From: an uncultured Prevotella sp.
Lineage (GTDB): Bacteria; Bacteroidota; Bacteroidia; Bacteroidales; Bacteroidaceae
Direction of reading: 5' to 3'
NCBI GenBank assembly: GCA_946623195.1
Contig: CAMOQW010000064.1
Span: 1 to 10,434, forward strand
DNA length: 10,434 nucleotides
The notes under the pieces: generated by a model
The model's database searches: none
Told to the model about the DNA's origin: nothing
Seen by the model: the letters and a program-made list of their open reading frames with translations, nothing else
In this document: one piece after another, positions 7,339 through 10,434 of the stretch
Layout: each line of letters opens with the position of its first letter
Numbering within the stretch: position 1 is the stretch's first letter
Program-made: the position numbers and the translations under genes

Positions 7339-8958
7339 ATGAAAAGATTGATTAAGAATATAATTCCTGCCGCAGCCATTACGTTGCTGTTTGGAATGAC
7401 GTCCTGCACCAAGGACTTGGACGTGACACCCATCGACCCGAACCTCTCGTTGGAGTTTGATGCTGACGGCCTGTTCAACAAGTGCTATGCCAACTTAGGA
7501 CTGCAAGGCAATGGCGGCGCCAACGGTGACTGCGACATTGACGGACTCGACGGCGGTACTACCGGTTTTATCCGCCAGATGTGGAACTCCAACGAACTGA
7601 CTACCGACGAGGCTATCTGCTCGTGGGGCGATGACGGTATCGAGCAGTTCTGCTATAACACCTACAACCAGTCGCACCCGATGCTGAACGGTTATTTCAA
7701 CCGCCTGACCACGGGTATCTCTTACTGCAACCACTATCTGGAGGTGGCTGGCGACGTGGATGCTACCAAGACGGCTGAGATCCGTTTTGTCCGCGCACTC
7801 CACTACTATCTGCTGATGGATGCCTTCGGAGGCGTGCCTTTCGCCACCTCGCTGACCGTTCCTGCTTATATGACCCGTGCTGAGATTTACGCATGGCTTG
7901 AGGAAGAGCTGCTCGCCCTGGAACCCAATCTGGCCGATGCCAAGGCCAAGACGTCAAGCGATGCCATGTATGGCCGTGCCGACAAGGCTGCCGCATGGAT
8001 GCTGCTGATGCGCCTCTATCTGAATGCTGAGGTCTACACCGGTACTGCCCAGTGGGCCAAGGCTGCCGAGTATGCCAAGAAGGTCATCGACTCTTCCTAC
8101 AAGTTGAACACCAGCGGCGCCAACGGCTGGACAGCCTACCAGATGCTCTTCATGGGCGACAATGGTGAGAGTGCTGCTGCCAATGAATGTATCTTCCCTG
8201 TACTGTGCGATGGCAAGAAGACCACCTCGTGGGGTGTTTCATTGTTCCTGATGGCTTCCACATGGGATGCCGACATGGATGCAACGGCCAACGACCCGGG
8301 TGGCCTGAACGGTACCAGCGAGAAGTGGGCAGGCAATCGTGCCCGCATCAACCTCGTCCGTAAGTTCTTCCCCAACGATGATGCTCCTGAGGTGCAGTCT
8401 TACGACATGAAGGAAGCTGCCGGCGACGACCGCGCTCTGTTCTTCGGCATCGGCCACACGCTGATGAACGAGAAGGGCTATAAGGATGGCGATTTCAAGG
8501 ATGGCTATGCCGTCGCCAAGTTCATCAACTACAAGTCGACGGGCACTGCTGTCAAGGGCAGCGACTCTCAGTTCCCCGATGCCGACTTCTTCTTCTTCCG
8601 CGTGGCTGAGGCTTACCTGACCTACGCTGAGGCCGTCACCCGCCAGGCTGGTGCAAGTCGTACTTCCGAGGAGGCTACTCGCTACATCAATGAGTTGCGT
8701 TCACGTGCCAACAACTTCGACCAGAAGGCCAGCTACAGCCTTGACGAGGTGCTCGACGAGTGGAGCCGTGAGTTCTATTTCGAAGGCCGTCGCCGTGTCG
8801 ACCTCATCCGCTTTGGTAAGTTCGGTGGCGATACTGATTACAACTGGGTATGGAAAGGTGGTGCCAAGGACGGCCGCAGCTTCCCTGCCACTAAGAATGT
8901 CTTCGCTATTCCTGCCGACCAGGTGAAGGGCGATATCAAACAGAACGAAGGTTACTAA
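7339..8958 (+). CDS. susD: SusD-family starch-binding surface lipoprotein
   Basis: This 539-residue outer-membrane lipoprotein caps SusC and binds starch helices at the cell surface. The leader ends in the lipobox MTSC, with Cys23 as the lipidated residue. The fold is the SusD TPR-like helical type: the C-terminal half has FFFFRVAEAYLTYAEA (417-432), INELRSRA (450-457), the family motif EFYFEGRRRVDLIRFGKF (478-495) and the ending IPADQVKGDIKQNEGY. Residues 82-85 read WNSN; in Bacteroides thetaiotaomicron SusD, Trp98 and Asn101 contact starch with the same spacing, and the TDEAICSWGD context nearby looks similar, so starch is the favoured ligand. This comparison is from memory, not an alignment. 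Six cysteines beyond the lipid Cys (65, 94, 105, 130, 284, 290) are more than usual for the group. It lies 20 bp ahead of susE. Confidence 0.96.
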   Translation: MKRLIKNIIPAAAITLLFGMTSCTKDLDVTPIDPNLSLEFDADGLFNKCYANLGLQGNGGANGDCDIDGLDGGTTGFIRQMWNSNELTTDEAICSWGDDGIEQFCYNTYNQSHPMLNGYFNRLTTGISYCNHYLEVAGDVDATKTAEIRFVRALHYYLLMDAFGGVPFATSLTVPAYMTRAEIYAWLEEELLALEPNLADAKAKTSSDAMYGRADKAAAWMLLMRLYLNAEVYTGTAQWAKAAEYAKKVIDSSYKLNTSGANGWTAYQMLFMGDNGESAAANECIFPVLCDGKKTTSWGVSLFLMASTWDADMDATANDPGGLNGTSEKWAGNRARINLVRKFFPNDDAPEVQSYDMKEAAGDDRALFFGIGHTLMNEKGYKDGDFKDGYAVAKFINYKSTGTAVKGSDSQFPDADFFFFRVAEAYLTYAEAVTRQAGASRTSEEATRYINELRSRANNFDQKASYSLDEVLDEWSREFYFEGRRRVDLIRFGKFGGDTDYNWVWKGGAKDGRSFPATKNVFAIPADQVKGDIKQNEGY

Positions 8959-8978
8959 ACTTATAAACAGAACAGATT

Positions 8979-10115
8979 ATGAAAAAGATCATAAAGTCAA
9001 CAATGCTGTTGCTGTGTGGCATCGGCCTCTTCACAGCCTGTGCAGACGACAGAGACTCTAATCCGACGCTTCTGCAGCCCACGGAGTTCGTACTGAATAC
9101 CCCGGCCTATTCCACGTCGAATATTGACCTGGCCACCTCTACGGGTATTCCCTTTACTTGGAATTCGCCTAACTATGGTTTCCCAGTGTCAGCGTCTTAT
9201 CAGCTGCAGGTGTCGCTGGACGGCAATTTCACGGTTAATCTGGCCGACATGGACGAAGAGCATCAGGCTGATGCTGACTATGCCACCATCGACGAGGTGT
9301 ACAACCAGACCTCCGGGACGCTAAGCGCTTCTAAGCTGTCGCGCGCCATCAATGCCATCAGCGGATGGGACGAAAACACCGTGCCTGCTGCGGCAAAGGT
9401 GTATGCCCGTGCCATTGCCGATGTGTCGGGCACGCAGACCGTCTATTCTAACGTCGTGACCTTGATGGTTATTCCTAACCTCGTCGTGGCTCCGTCGTTT
9501 GCTCCGTTCATCTATGAAATAGGCAACGAGAGCGGCTGGGGTACTGCTTATCCGATGGCACTGGTCGACCAAGCCAATGGCCTCTACCAGAGCTACAACT
9601 ACCTGAATGGCGGCTTCAAGTTCAGACCCAACGAGGGTAACTGGGACGGCGACTTCGGTCAGGATCCTGCCGGTGAATACGGCAACCTGGTCGTTGACGG
9701 CGAGGAAGACTGTAACGACCCGGGTAAGAGCTTCCCCGACGATGCCAAGCCTGCAGGCTTCTATCAGATTGATGTGGACATAGTGAATATGAAGTGGAAG
9801 ATCTCTCCCGTCAACAGCATCACGATGGTCGGCGACTTCAACGGATGGAACCAGGCTGATGCTACTACGCACATGACCTATAACGTGGCTGAAGGCTGCT
9901 GGACCATTGACTGGACCTTCAGCGCTGATGCTCAGGTGAAGTTTGCCATGAACGATGACTGGAGCGTTTCTTGGGGCGGTGCTGACGGCAATGGTGCCAA
10001 CTATGGCAACCTGACCCAGTACAGCGGTGCTAATCTGGAGGTTCCCGCTGGCACCTACACCGTAAAACTCTATCTCGGCTGCGAGGGTACCCACAAGGTT
10101 GAGTTTGTTAAGTAA
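8979..10115 (+). CDS. susE: SusE-like starch-binding outer-membrane lipoprotein
   Basis: This 378-residue surface lipoprotein is close in length to B. thetaiotaomicron SusE (about 387). The leader ends in FTAC with lipidated Cys21, followed by the acidic ADDRD that favours surface export in this phylum. Residues 30-165 form the SusE N-terminal Ig-like domain (LQPTEFVLNTPAYS; FTWNSPNYG; YQLQVSLDGNF). Two glycan-binding modules follow: one at about 172-277, with GWG and GGFKFRPNEGNWDGDFG, and one at 279-378, with MVGDFNGW (283-290), VKFAMNDDWSVSWGG (320-334) and a final beta-strand. Repeated Trp and Lys at matching places (K214/W222; K321/W328) resemble the starch-contacting residues of SusE/SusF modules. 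It has no catalytic domain. It probably holds starch near SusCD and the surface amylase, which is not in this window. Confidence 0.9.
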   Translation: MKKIIKSTMLLLCGIGLFTACADDRDSNPTLLQPTEFVLNTPAYSTSNIDLATSTGIPFTWNSPNYGFPVSASYQLQVSLDGNFTVNLADMDEEHQADADYATIDEVYNQTSGTLSASKLSRAINAISGWDENTVPAAAKVYARAIADVSGTQTVYSNVVTLMVIPNLVVAPSFAPFIYEIGNESGWGTAYPMALVDQANGLYQSYNYLNGGFKFRPNEGNWDGDFGQDPAGEYGNLVVDGEEDCNDPGKSFPDDAKPAGFYQIDVDIVNMKWKISPVNSITMVGDFNGWNQADATTHMTYNVAEGCWTIDWTFSADAQVKFAMNDDWSVSWGGADGNGANYGNLTQYSGANLEVPAGTYTVKLYLGCEGTHKVEFVK

Positions 10116-10148
10116 GTAATTCGTAAATGCATAAAGCGAAAAGACGTT

Positions 10149-10434
10149 ATGAAAAAGATATTGTCAATGTTTGGTGTAGCCCTGCTGATGGCAAGCTGCA
10201 CGGAAGATTATAAAGACTGGGTGAATCCCACGCCGAATCCCCAAGAGGAGGCCAAGACGGTGACGGTGACAGTGGGTGCTGTTGCTGAAACGCTCGACTT
10301 GGCCAATGCCGGCGACAGCGTGCAGGTGTTTGTCCCGAATGTCCAGGCCGGCGACGAGGCAGAGACCACGTATCAGGTGGTGATGACCAATGAAGACGTG
10401 ATGACCAATGAAGACGTGATGACCAATGAAGACG
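10149..10434 (+). CDS. Surface lipoprotein, SusE/SusF-like or DUF5115-type, 3' end beyond window
   Basis: Only the first 95 codons are present. The leader MKKILSMFGVALLMASC ends in the lipobox MASC (Cys17), followed by TEDYKDW, an acidic stretch consistent with surface export. Residues 35-60 (TVTVTVGAVAETLDLANAGD, then SVQVFVP) suggest an Ig-like beta-strand start of the kind seen in the lipoprotein often found after susE in Prevotella starch loci; the family name is inference. The frame then enters three in-frame copies of VMTNED at the window edge. The gap to susE is 33 bp (10116-10148), AT-rich and without a terminator, so it belongs to the same operon. It could be the SusF counterpart, with glycan-binding modules further downstream. 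Confidence 0.75.
   Translation, partial: MKKILSMFGVALLMASCTEDYKDWVNPTPNPQEEAKTVTVTVGAVAETLDLANAGDSVQVFVPNVQAGDEAETTYQVVMTNEDVMTNEDVMTNED
10380..10433 (+). repeat. Tandem 18-bp repeat, at least three perfect copies
   Basis: GTGATGACCAATGAAGAC occurs three times head to tail at 10380-10397, 10398-10415 and 10416-10433, with no mismatch, and the next base (G) starts a possible fourth copy. The unit is a multiple of three, so copy-number change would add or remove VMTNED in the lipoprotein without shifting the frame. The full length is unknown because the window ends inside it. Confidence 0.95.

Noticed and set aside
9321..10094. 257-codon open frame antisense to susE
   Set aside because: It lies wholly inside susE, whose lipobox, domains and operon position are convincing. 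The antisense protein has no recognisable motif and the frame is open because of GC-rich third positions.
10254..10274. Short ACGGTG repeats coding for TVTVTV in the last gene
   Set aside because: Alternating beta-strand residues explain it; two near-copies are too few to call a repeat.
1..10434. tRNA, rRNA, CRISPR array, insertion sequence or phage attachment site
   Set aside because: No cloverleaf, spaced direct repeats, transposase or inverted-repeat ends were seen; coding sequence fills almost all of the window.

Overview
The window looks like a Bacteroidota chromosome, most likely a gut or rumen Prevotellaceae member. The reasons are a SusC/SusD pair followed by surface lipoproteins, AT-rich leaders without clear Shine-Dalgarno sites, and two copies of the Bacteroidota -7 promoter element (TAnnTTTG type). 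Genus and species are inference. It is a starch/malto-oligosaccharide utilisation locus (Sus-like PUL), cut at both ends.

Left half, minus strand, transcribed right to left: a LacI-family regulator (2926-3951), an MFS/GPH-type sugar transporter (1616-2914), and a 4-alpha-glucanotransferase malQ with two N-terminal CBM20-like modules (1592 to beyond the left edge). Gaps of 11 and 23 bp suggest one operon.

Centre, 3952-4183: a 232-bp divergent control region. It holds two identical outward-facing -7 elements (TATCTTTG, both followed by CAC). Midway between them is a perfect 18-bp LacI/PurR-like palindrome, AATGCAAACGTTTGCATT. A second perfect palindrome, TTGATTTAAATCAA, lies where susC transcription should start.

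Right half, plus strand: susC (4184-7300, TonB-dependent outer-membrane transporter), susD (7339-8958, starch-binding lipoprotein), susE (8979-10115, lipoprotein with two predicted glycan-binding modules), and the first 95 codons of another lipoprotein (from 10149) that runs into a tandem 18-bp in-frame repeat at the edge.

How the parts fit together: the surface lipoproteins and SusD capture starch fragments, SusC imports them into the periplasm, periplasmic enzymes outside this window would trim them, the MFS protein carries maltose or short maltodextrins across the inner membrane, and MalQ remodels them in the cytoplasm. The LacI-type protein probably senses the sugar and acts at the central palindrome. 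The gene set belongs to known families, and I found no clearly new system. The most notable features are the symmetric control region, the FNR-like palindrome at the susC start, and the tandem repeat in the last gene.
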